From: Microbispora sp. H13382
GTDB taxonomy: Bacteria; Actinomycetota; Actinomycetes; Streptosporangiales; Streptosporangiaceae
Assembly: GCF_014161445.1 (NCBI RefSeq)
Contig: NZ_JABBXA010000013.1
Span: 1 to 64,000, forward strand
DNA length: 64,000 nt
Reading direction: 5' to 3'
The position numbers were made by a program, and so were the translations under genes. How positions within the stretch are numbered: position 1 is the first letter of the stretch; each line of letters opens with the position of its first letter. This document shows, in pieces, positions 16,246-26,199 of the stretch. The notes beneath the pieces are model-generated. The model was not told where the DNA came from. It was given only the letters and a program-made list of their open reading frames with translations, and made no database searches.

Positions 16246-19110
16246 ATGCTCGACAACGAGCCCACTGACGGGGCTGTGAGCCTTGACGGTGATACGACAA
16301 CAGAAGAACGCGGCCAGGCCGGGGGAGACGCGGTTTCCTCCGGTCCGTCCGGCGTGTCCGCGACGCCGCGCCGCCGGTCGGCGAGCCGGCCGGCCGGGCC
16401 CCCGCCCGAGCCGGACGACCTGCCGCCGCCGGTGACCACGGTGGTCGCCGCCGACGTCCCGGTGACCGCCGAGCCCGCCGACGAGACCTCCGCGCCGCCC
16501 GCGCAGGAGGAGCCGGTCGCGCAGGAGGAGCCGGTCGTGAAGGAGCGGCCCAAGCGGGTCACCCGCCGCCGCACCAAGACCGCCGAGGCACAGGTCACGG
16601 AGACAGCGGTCACCGAGACGGCCGCCGAGACACCGGCCGCCGAGACGGCCGTTCCGGAGGCGGCGACCGGGGACGACGAGCCGGCCGCGCCGGCCCGGCG
16701 TCGCCGCAGCCGCAAGAGGACCGAGGAGACCGAGCCGTCCCCGCAGCCGGAGCAGGCGGAGAAGACGGCGCAGGCCGAGGACACGCCACAGGCCGAGGAA
16801 CCCGCCGCCCCCCGGCGGCGCCGCCGCGCCCGCGCGGAAGAGCCGACGCCGGAACGATCCAGGGCGATGCACGCCGCCGAGGCCGAGGTCGCCGCCGCGC
16901 TCGGGCTCAACCTCCCCGACGAGGAACCGCTGGACGACGAGCCGCTCGACATCGAGGACATCGACATCGAGGAGGACGGCGGGCGGCCGGACGTGGTGGC
17001 CGACCCCTTCGGGCTGTCGGCGCCGCAGCCGTCCGTGCCCTCGGTGACCTTCCAGGCGCCGTCGGCGCTGTTCCAGCCGATCTTCCAGGCTCCCGACCCG
17101 TTCGCGGTGCCCGCGCAGAGGCCCGCGTCGCCCGCCGCAGAGCCGGTGCCGGCGGAGGACGAGGAAGCCGAGGAGGCGGAGGAGGCGACCGAGTCCGGCG
17201 ACGACGAGTCCGAGGCCGACGGCGGCACCCGCAGGCGGCGCCGTCGTCGCGGCGGACGCGGCCGGGGCGCCCGCACCAGGGACACCGAGGACGGCGAGGA
17301 GTCCGAGGACGAGGGCGAGGAGCCGCAGGCCGCGTCGGGCGACGAGGAGGACCGCGAGCAGGCGGAGGACGACTCCGAGGGCCAGACCGGCACCCGGCGC
17401 CGTCGCCGTCGTCGCCGCCGCGGCACAGAGGAGGCCGAACTGGCCCCCGACGACCCGCCGAACACCGTCGTCCGCATCCGGGCGCCCCGCGCCACCAGGT
17501 CCACCTCGGTCGACGAGGTCCAGGGCGTACGGGGATCGACCCGGCTGGAGGCGAAGAAGCAGCGCCGCCGCGAGGGCCGCGAGCTGGGCCGCCGCCGTCC
17601 GCCGATCATCACCGAGTCGGAGTTCCTGGCCCGGCGCGAGTCGGTCGAGCGGATCATGGTCGTGCGCCGCCAGGGCGGCCGCACCCAGATCGCGGTGCTC
17701 GAGGACGGCGTCCTCGTCGAGCACTACGTCGACCGTGAGTCGAGCCAGTCGTACGTCGGCAACGTCTACCTCGGCAAGGTCCAGAACGTGCTGCCCTCCA
17801 TGGAGGCGGCGTTCGTGGACATCGGCAAGGGCCGCAACGCCGTGCTGTACGCCGGCGAGGTGAACTTCGACACCGCGGGGCTGGAGGGCCAGCCCAAGCG
17901 GATCGAGGCGGCGCTGAAGTCCGGGCAGTCGGTGCTCGTCCAGGTCACCAAGGACCCGATCGGCCACAAGGGCGCCAGGCTGACCTCCCAGGTCAGCCTC
18001 CCCGGCCGCTACCTGGTCTACGTGCCGGACGGCTCGATGACCGGCATCAGCCGCAAGCTCCCCGACAAGGAGCGGGCCCGGCTCAAGCAGATCCTGCGCA
18101 AGGTCATGCCGGAGAACGCGGGCGTCATCGTGCGCACCGCGGCGGAGGGCGCCTCGGAGGAGGAGCTCAGCCGCGACGTGGCCCGGCTGTCGGCCCAGTG
18201 GGAGAACATCCAGCGCAAGGCCAAGTCGGCCAGCCCGCCGGAACTGCTGTCCGGGGAGCCCGACCTGACCGTCCGGGTGGTCCGCGACGTCTTCAACGAG
18301 GACTTCAGCTCCCTGGTCGTCGAGGGCGACGAGGCGTGGACGACGGTGGACGAGTACGTCCGCTACGTCGCCCCGCACCTGGCCGAGCGCCTGACGAAGT
18401 GGGATGAGGAGACCGACGCCTTCTCCGCCTACCGGATCGACGAGCAGATCGCCAAGGCGATGGAGCGCAAGGTGTGGCTGCCGTCCGGCGGCTCGCTGGT
18501 GATCGACCGGACCGAGGCGATGACGGTCGTCGACGTCAACACCGGTAAGTTCACCGGGCAGGGCGGCAACCTCGAGGAGACCGTCACCCGCAACAACCTG
18601 GAGGCGGCCGAGGAGATCGTCCGTCAGCTCAGGCTGCGGGACATCGGCGGCATCATCGTGATCGACTTCATCGACATGGTGCTGGAGAGCAACCGCGACC
18701 TGGTGCTCCGGCGACTGCTGGAGTGCCTGGCGCGGGACCGGACCAAGCACCAGGTGGCCGAGGTCACCTCGCTGGGTCTGGTGCAGATGACGCGTAAGCG
18801 GGTCGGCCAAGGCCTGCTGGAGGCGTTCTCCACGCCGTGCGACTGCTGCCACGGGCGCGGGATCATCGTGTCGACCGAGCCGGTCGAGGCGAAGCCCGAG
18901 CCGCGTGGCACGCAGGGCAAGATGGCCGTCGAGAAGGCGGTGGCCGAGAAGCTGGCGGCCAACGAGGGATCGGTGGCCGCGGCGTCGGGCTCGGCACGCG
19001 AGAGCGTCACCGACGCCATCGACGCCGATCCCACCAACTCCGACGAGGGCGACGGCTCCGCGCCGGCTTCCCGGGGACGGCGACGTTCCCGCAGGAAGAC
19101 GGCGGAGTAA
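16246..19110 (+). CDS. rne: RNase E/G family endoribonuclease
   Basis: A single-strand-specific endoribonuclease for rRNA, tRNA and mRNA processing. The 954-aa protein begins with a disordered region of about 465 residues made of alternating acidic stretches and Arg clusters (RRRRRRRGGRGRG type). The catalytic core follows: an S1-like domain from about 468 and metal ligands Asp763 (VVDVNTG) and Asp807 (VIDFIDM). The zinc-link is C865-x2-C868 (CDCC). A short tail ends the protein. A long N-terminal extension is known for actinobacterial RNase ES. ATG 16246 has GGGAGAG about 10 nt upstream. Confidence 0.94.
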   Translation: MLDNEPTDGAVSLDGDTTTEERGQAGGDAVSSGPSGVSATPRRRSASRPAGPPPEPDDLPPPVTTVVAADVPVTAEPADETSAPPAQEEPVAQEEPVVKERPKRVTRRRTKTAEAQVTETAVTETAAETPAAETAVPEAATGDDEPAAPARRRRSRKRTEETEPSPQPEQAEKTAQAEDTPQAEEPAAPRRRRRARAEEPTPERSRAMHAAEAEVAAALGLNLPDEEPLDDEPLDIEDIDIEEDGGRPDVVADPFGLSAPQPSVPSVTFQAPSALFQPIFQAPDPFAVPAQRPASPAAEPVPAEDEEAEEAEEATESGDDESEADGGTRRRRRRRGGRGRGARTRDTEDGEESEDEGEEPQAASGDEEDREQAEDDSEGQTGTRRRRRRRRRGTEEAELAPDDPPNTVVRIRAPRATRSTSVDEVQGVRGSTRLEAKKQRRREGRELGRRRPPIITESEFLARRESVERIMVVRRQGGRTQIAVLEDGVLVEHYVDRESSQSYVGNVYLGKVQNVLPSMEAAFVDIGKGRNAVLYAGEVNFDTAGLEGQPKRIEAALKSGQSVLVQVTKDPIGHKGARLTSQVSLPGRYLVYVPDGSMTGISRKLPDKERARLKQILRKVMPENAGVIVRTAAEGASEEELSRDVARLSAQWENIQRKAKSASPPELLSGEPDLTVRVVRDVFNEDFSSLVVEGDEAWTTVDEYVRYVAPHLAERLTKWDEETDAFSAYRIDEQIAKAMERKVWLPSGGSLVIDRTEAMTVVDVNTGKFTGQGGNLEETVTRNNLEAAEEIVRQLRLRDIGGIIVIDFIDMVLESNRDLVLRRLLECLARDRTKHQVAEVTSLGLVQMTRKRVGQGLLEAFSTPCDCCHGRGIIVSTEPVEAKPEPRGTQGKMAVEKAVAEKLAANEGSVAAASGSARESVTDAIDADPTNSDEGDGSAPASRGRRRSRRKTAE

Positions 19111-19146
19111 CGACTTCGTCACCCGGCGATCCGCTCGGTTCGACCT

Positions 19147-19168
19147 GGGTACCGGATATCCGGTACCC
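19147..19168. promoter_or_regulatory. Perfect 22-nt palindrome between rne and rplU
   Basis: Positions 19147-19157 and 19158-19168 are exact reverse complements (GGGTACCGGAT and its mirror). It begins 36 nt after the rne stop and ends 130 nt before rplU. It has no T-tract, so a dimeric repressor site or part of the rplU leader or promoter is as likely as a terminator. Confidence 0.5.
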
Positions 19169-19298
19169 TAGGCAACCGGTGCGCCCGGTGTCGGCGTGCC
19201 TGGCTTCGCGCGCCTGCCCGGATCGCCGGTCGTGTAATCGACAGCAGCTGGATGCGGGGCGCGGCATCTCAGCATTTAGCCAGTAGAAGGGTTCCGCG

Positions 19299-19613
19299 GT
19301 GTACGCGATCGTTCGTTGCGGCGGCAGGCAGCAGAAGGTCTCCGTCGGGGACGTCCTCGAGGTGGACAAGGTCGCCGGCGAGGTTGGCTCCTCGGTGTCG
19401 CTGCCGGCGGTGCTCGTCGTCAACGACGGCGATGTCACCACCGACGCAGCCACGCTTTCCCGGTTCCAGGTGACCGCCGAGATTCTCGGCGAGACCAAGG
19501 GGCCGAAGATCCGGATTCTGAAGTACAAGAACAAGACCGGATACAAGAAGCGCCAGGGTCACCGTCAGCGGTACACCCAGGTCAAGGTCACCGGCATCAA
19601 CCCCGGACAGTAG
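19299..19613 (+). CDS. rplU: 50S ribosomal protein L21
   Basis: A 104-aa large-subunit protein that binds 23S rRNA. It begins with the typical [14 protein letters not shown], and the C-terminal [11 protein letters not shown] signature is present. GTG 19299 has AGAAGG about 8 nt upstream. rpmA follows after 45 nt, the usual rplU-rpmA operon. The 188-nt leader holds a perfect palindrome. Confidence 0.97.
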   Translation: MYAIVRCGGRQQKVSVGDVLEVDKVAGEVGSSVSLPAVLVVNDGDVTTDAATLSRFQVTAEILGETKGPKIRILKYKNKTGYKKRQGHRQRYTQVKVTGINPGQ

Positions 19614-19658
19614 TTTCCCGGGGGACGACCCCCGCTTACCCCCGAAAGGGAGTGAATC

Positions 19659-19916
19659 ATGGCACACAAGAAGGGCGCTTCGTCCACCCGGAACGGCCGT
19701 GACTCGAACGCTCAGCGCCTCGGTGTGAAGCGTTTCGGCGGTCAGCTGGTGAACGCGGGCGAGATCATCGTCCGTCAGCGCGGCACGCACTTCCACCCCG
19801 GCGACAACGTCGGCCGTGGTGGCGACGACACGCTGTTCGCCCTGGCCACCGGCCGGGTGCAGTTCGGCACCAAGCGCGGTCGCCGCGCGGTGAGCATCGT
19901 CCCGGCCGCGGAGTAG
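19659..19916 (+). CDS. rpmA: 50S ribosomal protein L27
   Basis: An 85-aa protein near the peptidyl-transferase centre. The N-terminus [16 protein letters not shown] is the non-cleaved actinobacterial form, and the family motif [16 protein letters not shown] follows. GAAAGGGAG lies about 7 nt before ATG. A terminator comes 29 nt after the stop. Confidence 0.98.
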   Translation: MAHKKGASSTRNGRDSNAQRLGVKRFGGQLVNAGEIIVRQRGTHFHPGDNVGRGGDDTLFALATGRVQFGTKRGRRAVSIVPAAE

Positions 19917-19944
19917 ATCCGCCCCGGACACCAGTAAGCAGCGC

Positions 19945-19985
19945 GATGAGGCGGATCGAGCATTCGGTCCGCCTCATTCGTTTTT
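19945..19985 (+). terminator. Intrinsic terminator after rpmA
   Basis: An 11-bp stem (19945-19955 with 19968-19978, last pair G-T) built on GATGAGGCGGA and its complement is followed by CG and TTTTT (19981-19985). obgE starts 26 nt later, so obgE probably has its own promoter or relies on read-through. Confidence 0.88.
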
Positions 19986-20011
19986 CATACGGCAGTTAGG
20001 GGGAGCGGCTG

Positions 20012-21361
20012 ATGGCCGACTTCGTGGACCACGTCGTCCTGCACATCAAGGCGGGTGACGGGGGCAACGGCTGCGCCTCCATCCACCGGGAGAAGTTCAA
20101 GCCGCTGGGCGGGCCCGACGGCGGCAACGGCGGACGCGGTGGCGACGTCCTCCTGGAGGTGGATCCCAACACGTCCACCCTGCTGGAGTACCACCACCGG
20201 CCGCACCGCCGCGGGGGCAACGGCAAGCAGGGCATGGGCTCCAACCGGGACGGCGCCAACGGGGAGGACATCGTCCTTCCGGTGCCCAACGGCACGGTCG
20301 TGAAGGACGCCAGGACCGGCGAGGTGCTGGTCGACCTGATCGGAGCCGGCACCCGGTACGTCGCCGCGCAGGGCGGCTTCGGCGGTCTCGGCAACGCCGC
20401 GCTCGCCAACGCCAAGCGCAAGGCCCCGGGTTTCGCGCTGCTCGGCGAGCCGGGCGACGAGGCCGAGATCGTGCTCGAACTCAAGACGGTCGCCGACGTG
20501 GCGCTGGTCGGGTTCCCCAACGCGGGCAAGTCGTCCCTGATCGCGGCGCTCTCCGCGGCCCGGCCCAAGATCGCCGACTATCCGTTCACGACGCTCATCC
20601 CCAACCTCGGCGTGGTGACGGCGGGCGAGACCGTCTTCACGGTCGCCGACGTGCCGGGGCTCATCCCGGGGGCGTCCGAGGGCCGGGGTCTCGGCCACGA
20701 GTTCCTGCGGCACGTCGAGCGCTGCTCGACGATCGTGCACGTGCTCGACTGCGCGACGATCGAGCCCGGGCGCGACCCGGTCACCGACTACGAGGTGATC
20801 GAGGCCGAGCTCGCGGCGTACGGGACGCTGCAGGACCGGCCGCGGCTGGTCGCGCTGAACAAGGTGGACGTGCCCGACGGCCGGGACCTGGCCGACATCG
20901 TCACGCCCATGCTGGAGGAGCGCGGCCTGCGCGTCTTCGAGATCTCCGCGGCCAGCCACGAGGGCCTGCGGCCCCTGGCGTTCGCGATGGCGGAGATGGT
21001 GGCGGCGGCCCGGGCGCAGGCCCCGGTCGAGGAGCCCACGCGGCTGGTCATCCGGCCCAGGCAGCTCGGCGAGACCGGCTTCTCGGTGCGGCGCGTCGAC
21101 GAGAACCGCTTCCAGGTGACCGGCGAGAAGCCCGAGCGGTGGATCCGGCAGACCGACTTCTCCAACGACGAGGCCGTCGGCTACCTGGCCGACCGCCTCG
21201 AACGGCTCGGGGTCGAGGAGGAGCTGATCAAGGCCGGTGCGGCGGCCGGCGCCGAGGTGATCATCGGCCCGATGGAGGGCGGCTACGTCTTCGACTGGCA
21301 GCCGTCGCAGGGCACGGAGGCGACCATGGGCCCGCGCGGCACCGACGCGAGGCTCGGCTGA
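20012..21361 (+). CDS. obgE: GTPase Obg (CgtA)
   Basis: A ribosome-associated GTPase for 50S maturation and growth control; in streptomycetes Obg also influences differentiation. The 449-aa protein has the Gly-rich Obg domain (about 1-158), then a G domain with G1 GFPNAGKSS near 171, G3 DVPGLIPGA near 217 and NKVD near 287. A C-terminal OCT domain (about 345-425) and a short tail follow. ATG 20012 lies after GGGGAG. It is 13 nt before proB. Confidence 0.97.
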   Translation: MADFVDHVVLHIKAGDGGNGCASIHREKFKPLGGPDGGNGGRGGDVLLEVDPNTSTLLEYHHRPHRRGGNGKQGMGSNRDGANGEDIVLPVPNGTVVKDARTGEVLVDLIGAGTRYVAAQGGFGGLGNAALANAKRKAPGFALLGEPGDEAEIVLELKTVADVALVGFPNAGKSSLIAALSAARPKIADYPFTTLIPNLGVVTAGETVFTVADVPGLIPGASEGRGLGHEFLRHVERCSTIVHVLDCATIEPGRDPVTDYEVIEAELAAYGTLQDRPRLVALNKVDVPDGRDLADIVTPMLEERGLRVFEISAASHEGLRPLAFAMAEMVAAARAQAPVEEPTRLVIRPRQLGETGFSVRRVDENRFQVTGEKPERWIRQTDFSNDEAVGYLADRLERLGVEEELIKAGAAAGAEVIIGPMEGGYVFDWQPSQGTEATMGPRGTDARLG

Positions 21362-21374
21362 TCGGGGAGACGGC

Positions 21375-22505
21375 GTGACAGGCAGGGAACGGATCCGCGA
21401 GGCCGCGCGGCTGGTGGTCAAGGTGGGGTCGTCGTCGCTGACGACGTCCCGCGGCACGATCGACGTCGACCGGGTGGACGCGCTGGTCGACGTGCTGGCG
21501 GCCCGGCGCAAGACCGGCACGCAGATCGTGCTCGTGTCGTCCGGCGCGATCGCCGCCGGGCTGGGGCCGTTGGGGCTGCGCGACCGGCCAAAGGACCTGG
21601 CGACCCAGCAGGCGGCCGCCTCGGTCGGGCAGGGCGTGCTGGTCGCCCGCTACACCTCCTCCTTCGCCAGGTACGGCCTGCGGGTGGGGCAGGTGCTGCT
21701 GACGGCCGACGACATGATGCGCCGCATCCACCACCGCAACGCCCAGCGGGCGCTGGCCCGGCTGCTGGAGCTCGGCATCGTGCCCGTCGTGAACGAGAAC
21801 GACACGGTGGCCACCGACGAGATCCGGTTCGGGGACAACGACCGGCTCGCGGCGCTGGTGGCCCACCTCACCCACGCCGACGGGCTGGTGCTGCTGTCGG
21901 ACGTCGACGCGTTGTACGACGGCGACCCGCGCAAGGACGGCGCCACCCGCATCGCCGAGGTCCGCGGGCCCGAGGACCTGGAAGGCGTCGAGCTGGGCAC
22001 CTCCGGCCGGGTCGGCACCGGCGGCATGATCACCAAGGTGGAGGCGGCCCGCATCGCGACCGGGGCGGGCGTCCCGGTGGTGCTCACCGCGGCGGCGCAC
22101 GCGGCGCAGGCGCTCGCGGGGACCGACATCGGCACCTGCTTCCACCCGGGGGGCCGGCACCCCGGCACCCGGCTGCTGTGGCTCGCCCACGCCACGACCG
22201 GCCGGGGCCGCCTGCACCTGGACGCCGGCGCGGTCGAGGCCGTGGTCGGGCGGCGCAAGTCGCTGCTGCCCGCGGGCGTCGTGAAGGTCGAGGGCGACTT
22301 CGCCGCGGGCGACCCGGTCGACCTGTGCGCGCCGTCGGGGGCCGTCGTCGCCCGGGGTCTGGTCAACTATGACGCGGGGGAGATCCCCGACCTGCTCGGC
22401 CGCTCCACCCGGGAGCTGGCCAGCACACTCGGCCCGGAGTACGAGCGCGAGCTGATCCACCGGGACGACATCGTGATATTGGAGCCTGTTCACCACCACA
22501 AGTGA
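21375..22505 (+). CDS. proB: Glutamate 5-kinase
   Basis: First step of proline synthesis: ATP-dependent phosphorylation of glutamate. The 376-aa protein has an amino-acid-kinase domain (KVGSSSLT near 15, SSGAIAAG near 55, [11 protein letters not shown] near 140, [11 protein letters not shown] near 216) and a C-terminal PUA domain (about 285-370). GTG 21375 lies after GGGGAGA. It sits between obgE and proA and its stop adjoins the proA start region. Confidence 0.96.
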   Translation: MTGRERIREAARLVVKVGSSSLTTSRGTIDVDRVDALVDVLAARRKTGTQIVLVSSGAIAAGLGPLGLRDRPKDLATQQAAASVGQGVLVARYTSSFARYGLRVGQVLLTADDMMRRIHHRNAQRALARLLELGIVPVVNENDTVATDEIRFGDNDRLAALVAHLTHADGLVLLSDVDALYDGDPRKDGATRIAEVRGPEDLEGVELGTSGRVGTGGMITKVEAARIATGAGVPVVLTAAAHAAQALAGTDIGTCFHPGGRHPGTRLLWLAHATTGRGRLHLDAGAVEAVVGRRKSLLPAGVVKVEGDFAAGDPVDLCAPSGAVVARGLVNYDAGEIPDLLGRSTRELASTLGPEYERELIHRDDIVILEPVHHHK

Positions 22506-22519
22506 CGGAGCGCGAGGCA

Positions 22520-23776
22520 ATGTCTGAGGCAGAGGAATTTCTGAAGGTCGCGCGGGCGGCGCGGGACGCCGCGACGGTGCTCGCGCCGATGCCGCGCGCG
22601 CCGAAGGACGCGGCGCTGCGGGCCGTGGCCGACGCCCTTGAGGCCGCCACGGACGAGATCGTCGCGGCCAACGCCGCGGACGTGGACCGGGCCAGGGAGA
22701 ACGGCACCTCGGAGGCGATGATCGACCGGCTGCGGCTCGACGCCGACCGGATCGCCACGATCGCCGCCGCCGTCCGTCAGGTGGCGGACCTGCCCGACCC
22801 GGTCGGCGAGGTCGTGCGCGGCGGCACGCTGCCCAACGGCCTGGAGCTGCGTCAGGTGCGGGTGCCCCTCGGCGTCATCGGCATCATCTACGAGGGCCGG
22901 CCCAACGTGACCGTGGACGCGGCCGCGCTGTGCCTCAAGAGCGGCAACGGCGTGCTGCTGCGCGGGTCGTCCAGCGCGTACTCCTCCAACACGGCGCTGG
23001 TGCGCGTCATGCAGCAGGCGCTGGCGGCGACCGAGGTGCCGGCGGACGCCGTGCAGCTCGTGCCGGGCCAGACCCGCGAGTCGGTCAAGCACCTGATGCG
23101 CGCCCGCGGCCTGGTCGACGTGCTGATCCCGCGCGGCGGCGCCTCGCTGATCAACAGCGTGGTCGAGGAGTCGACCGTGCCGGTCATCGAGACCGGAGTG
23201 GGCAACTGCCACGTGTACGTGGACGCCGACGCCGACATCGACACCGCTCTCAAGATCCTCGTGAACGCCAAGGCGCAGCGGCCCTCGGTGTGCAACGCGG
23301 CCGAGACGCTCCTCGTGCACTCCGCCATCGCCGACGAGTTCGTCCCGAAGGCGCTGACGGCGCTGAAGGACGCGGGCGTCACCGTCCACGGGGACGAGCG
23401 GGTGCGAGCCTACGGCGCCGACGTCGTGGCCGCCACCGAGGAGGACTTCACCACCGAGTACCTCTCCCTCGACATCGCCGCCGCCGTGGTCGACTCGCTG
23501 GACGACGCCGTCGCGCACATCCGCAGGTACGGCTCGGCCCACACCGACGCCATCGTGACCCGTTCCCAGCAGGCCGCCCGCAGGTTCGTGGCGACCGTGG
23601 ACTCGGCGGCGGTCGCGGTGAACGCCTCGACCCGCTTCACCGACGGCGGGGAGTTCGGCTTCGGGGCGGAGATCGGCATCTCCACCCAGAAGCTGCACGC
23701 CCGCGGCCCGATGGGGCTGCCGGAGCTCACCTCCACGAAGTGGATCTACACCGGCGAGGGTCACATCCGCGGGTGA
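22520..23776 (+). CDS. proA: Gamma-glutamyl phosphate reductase
   Basis: NADPH-dependent second step of proline synthesis, making glutamate 5-semialdehyde. The 418-aa protein has the aldehyde-dehydrogenase fold with catalytic Cys258 in RPSVCNAAE and the C-terminal motif [23 protein letters not shown] 22520 is chosen because GGAG is 9 nt upstream. GTG 22502, which overlaps the proB stop (GTGA), is an alternative adding 6 residues. ProB and ProA are expected to channel the labile intermediate. Confidence 0.96.
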   Translation: MSEAEEFLKVARAARDAATVLAPMPRAPKDAALRAVADALEAATDEIVAANAADVDRARENGTSEAMIDRLRLDADRIATIAAAVRQVADLPDPVGEVVRGGTLPNGLELRQVRVPLGVIGIIYEGRPNVTVDAAALCLKSGNGVLLRGSSSAYSSNTALVRVMQQALAATEVPADAVQLVPGQTRESVKHLMRARGLVDVLIPRGGASLINSVVEESTVPVIETGVGNCHVYVDADADIDTALKILVNAKAQRPSVCNAAETLLVHSAIADEFVPKALTALKDAGVTVHGDERVRAYGADVVAATEEDFTTEYLSLDIAAAVVDSLDDAVAHIRRYGSAHTDAIVTRSQQAARRFVATVDSAAVAVNASTRFTDGGEFGFGAEIGISTQKLHARGPMGLPELTSTKWIYTGEGHIRG

Positions 23777-23779
23777 CGC

Positions 23780-24448
23780 TCAGACGCGCGTGAGCACGGG
23801 ACGCGAGCCGAGGCCCGCGTCCCTGGCCCGCAGTGCGGCGTCCACCCGGCTCGGCGCCTCCAGCTTCGTCAGCACGTTGCTCACGTGGTTGCGCACGGTC
23901 TTGGTGGCCAGGCACAGCTCGCGGGCGATCTCGGCGTTGGACCTGCCGTCGGCCAGCCGCTCCAGGATCTCGTGCTCCCTTTGGGTGAGGCCGGGAAACG
24001 GGCTGCGGGGCGGCGGCGTGGTGAGACGGTCCAGGAGCCGGGGCGCCAGCCCGCCGCCGAAGACCATCTGCCCGAGGGCCACGGACCGGACCGCCGCCGC
24101 GATCTCCGCGGGCTTCGAGTCCTTCAGCAGGTAGCCGTACGCGCCGGCGCGCAGCGCGCCCAGGAAGCCCGCCTCCCCGTCGTCGTCGCCCAGCGCGAGC
24201 ACCCGTACGGCGGGGCAGCGGCGGCGCAGGGAGTCGAGCCCGTCCAGCATGGCCAGGTCGACCAGCAGCACCCGCGGCGACAGCCGTACGCACAGGCGGA
24301 GGGCGTCGAGGTCGTCGCAGGCGGTGCCGGCGACGGAGAGGCCGTCCGCCTGCGCGGCTTCCTGCTGCAGGGCGAACCGGATCCCCTCGACGAACAGGGG
24401 GTGGTCGTCGGCGATCACGACGGTGATCGCGCCGGAGGAGTCAGTCAT
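23780..24448 (-). CDS. NarL-type response regulator lacking the switch Thr/Ser
   Basis: The 222-aa protein has an N-terminal receiver domain with acidic pair D14/D15, phosphoacceptor Asp64 (LLVDLAM) and Lys109 (LLKDS). A C-terminal LuxR-type HTH follows (LTQREHEILERLADGRSNAEIA and TVRNHVSNVLTKL). The usual switch Thr/Ser at the end of strand beta-4 appears replaced by Ala85 (VLALGDD). No histidine kinase gene is adjacent; the divergent neighbour is a Ser/Thr kinase. It ends 3 nt from proA in convergent orientation. Confidence 0.88.
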   Translation of the reverse strand: MTDSSGAITVVIADDHPLFVEGIRFALQQEAAQADGLSVAGTACDDLDALRLCVRLSPRVLLVDLAMLDGLDSLRRRCPAVRVLALGDDDGEAGFLGALRAGAYGYLLKDSKPAEIAAAVRSVALGQMVFGGGLAPRLLDRLTTPPPRSPFPGLTQREHEILERLADGRSNAEIARELCLATKTVRNHVSNVLTKLEAPSRVDAALRARDAGLGSRPVLTRV

Positions 24449-24606
24449 CGTTTATCTGTCTTCGTCTCGCCGATGGGGAGCGCGGCCCTGCGGTCCGGCC
24501 GTGGTCGTCGTGGACAGACTGCCGGGGCGGGCTTGTGAGCCGGTTGGCAACGGCTTGTATGCGGCATCGACGGCGCGCCTCCGCCGATTCGGGCGGCCGG
24601 ACCGCT

Positions 24607-26166
24607 ATGGTTGGCGCTCCTATGGCTGGACGTCTCGGGCGGGTCGGCCCCTACACGCTGCAGGAGCGGCTGGGCCGGGGTGGCATGGGTGAGGTGTACC
24701 TCGCCGTCGGCCGCCGGGGCGACCGCGTCGCGGTGAAGATGCTCCGCGACCCCATAGAGAACGATCCGGACGCCCGGTTACGCCTCGAACGCGAGGTCCG
24801 GGCGCTGCGCCGGGTGGAGAGTCCGTACGTCGCCCAGGTGCTCGACGCCGACCTGTCCGGCGACCGGCCGTACCTCGTGATGGAGTACATCGAGGGGGAG
24901 AACCTCCTCGACGCCGTACGTCGGCGCGGGCCGCTGCAGGAGTCCAGGCTCATCGCGCTGGCGCATGGCCTCGCGGCCGCGCTGGCGATCATCCACGCGG
25001 CCGGGGTCGTGCATCGCGACGTCAAGCCGGCCAACGTCCTGCTGGGCGAGGACGGGCCGGTGCTGATCGATTTCGGCATCGCCCAGGTGCTCGACGCGAC
25101 GCGGGTCACGATGACCGGCACGTTCCTCGGCACGCCCGGCTACTGCGCGCCCGAGGTGTTCTCGGACGAGACGGTGGGGGAGCCTGCCGACGTCCACGGC
25201 TGGGCCGCCACCGTGGCGTTCGCCGCCACCGGACGGCCGACCTTCGGGCGGGGCACGGCGGAGTCGCAGATGTACGCCGTGCTGAACGGCAAGGCCGATC
25301 TCGTGGGGGTCCCCGCGGCCCTGCTGCCGCTGGTGCGCGCGGCGCTGCACCGCGACCCGGCGCGCCGTCCCACCGCCGCCCTGCTCGCCGACCGCCTGTC
25401 CCGGCTCGCCCGGGTCAGCGAGACGTCCACCGCCGAGCGCGTCGCCGACAGGGTCGCCGACAAGGTCGGGGCGGAGGCTGTCGCGCGGGTCCGCGCGGAG
25501 GCGCCCGCGCGTACGGCGGCGGGAAAGACCGCGGAGCCGGCGGCCAAGGGCCAGGCCGCGGAACGTCCACGTGGGCGCGGCGGGACGGGTACGCAGGCCC
25601 GGCCCACCGGCGGCCGTGCGGACACGCACGCGCCCGAGGGGGCGCTCGGCATCCCCACGGGGAACGCGGCCCTGGTCCTGGTCGCCCTGCTGGCCGTCCC
25701 GTGCGTGGTGGCGTCGGTGGTCTACCCGCTCGCGACCTTCGCGATCACGGCGGCCTTCGCCGTGGTGACCAGGGCCGTGTGGACCAGCCACTGGCTGGTG
25801 CGCAGCCGCAGACCCGGCCGCGCCCGCGCACTCCTGCGCGCGCTGGCGTTCCCGCTCACGCTGGCGGGTTCGCTGCTGTCGGCCGTCGCGTGGCCGGGGC
25901 TGCCCGCCGCCGCGGCGGCGTTCGCGGCGCTGTGGGCGGGCTCTGGGGCGCGGCTGGAGCCGGAGTGGTGGACGCGGCCGGTGCCCGTCACGATCGCCGG
26001 CGTCGCGTTCGGCGTCGTCAGCGGCGCGATCATCGGCCGGGAGATCGAGCGCGCGGGAGCGGCCATTCCCGGCCTGCGGCGGGAGGGCCTGCGCGCGCTC
26101 GCCGTCCTGGGCGGTTTCGTCGCGCTCTGCGCGGCGGCCGTGCGCGTCGTGGCCTTCTTCTTCTGA
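24607..26166 (+). CDS. Membrane-anchored Ser/Thr protein kinase
   Basis: A Hanks-type kinase of 519 aa. The Gly-rich loop is LGRGGMGEVYLA, with ATP Lys44, catalytic Asp138 in HRDVKPAN, then DFG and CAPEV. A charged Ala-rich linker (about 275-345) leads to a C-terminal region with about five hydrophobic segments (about 355-519). It lacks PASTA or other obvious extracellular sensor domains. ATG 24607 is preferred; ATG 24622 and 24535 are in frame. Divergent from the response regulator gene, with which it may share control. Confidence 0.87.
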   Translation: MVGAPMAGRLGRVGPYTLQERLGRGGMGEVYLAVGRRGDRVAVKMLRDPIENDPDARLRLEREVRALRRVESPYVAQVLDADLSGDRPYLVMEYIEGENLLDAVRRRGPLQESRLIALAHGLAAALAIIHAAGVVHRDVKPANVLLGEDGPVLIDFGIAQVLDATRVTMTGTFLGTPGYCAPEVFSDETVGEPADVHGWAATVAFAATGRPTFGRGTAESQMYAVLNGKADLVGVPAALLPLVRAALHRDPARRPTAALLADRLSRLARVSETSTAERVADRVADKVGAEAVARVRAEAPARTAAGKTAEPAAKGQAAERPRGRGGTGTQARPTGGRADTHAPEGALGIPTGNAALVLVALLAVPCVVASVVYPLATFAITAAFAVVTRAVWTSHWLVRSRRPGRARALLRALAFPLTLAGSLLSAVAWPGLPAAAAAFAALWAGSGARLEPEWWTRPVPVTIAGVAFGVVSGAIIGREIERAGAAIPGLRREGLRALAVLGGFVALCAAAVRVVAFFF

Positions 26167-26199
26167 CGGTCGCGGGCAGGCCGCGGGCGCGTCCCGGGG

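Noticed and set aside
16006..19122. 1038-aa open frame on the minus strand
   Set aside because: Antisense shadow of rne with low-complexity Leu/Arg/Gly composition and no family motif.
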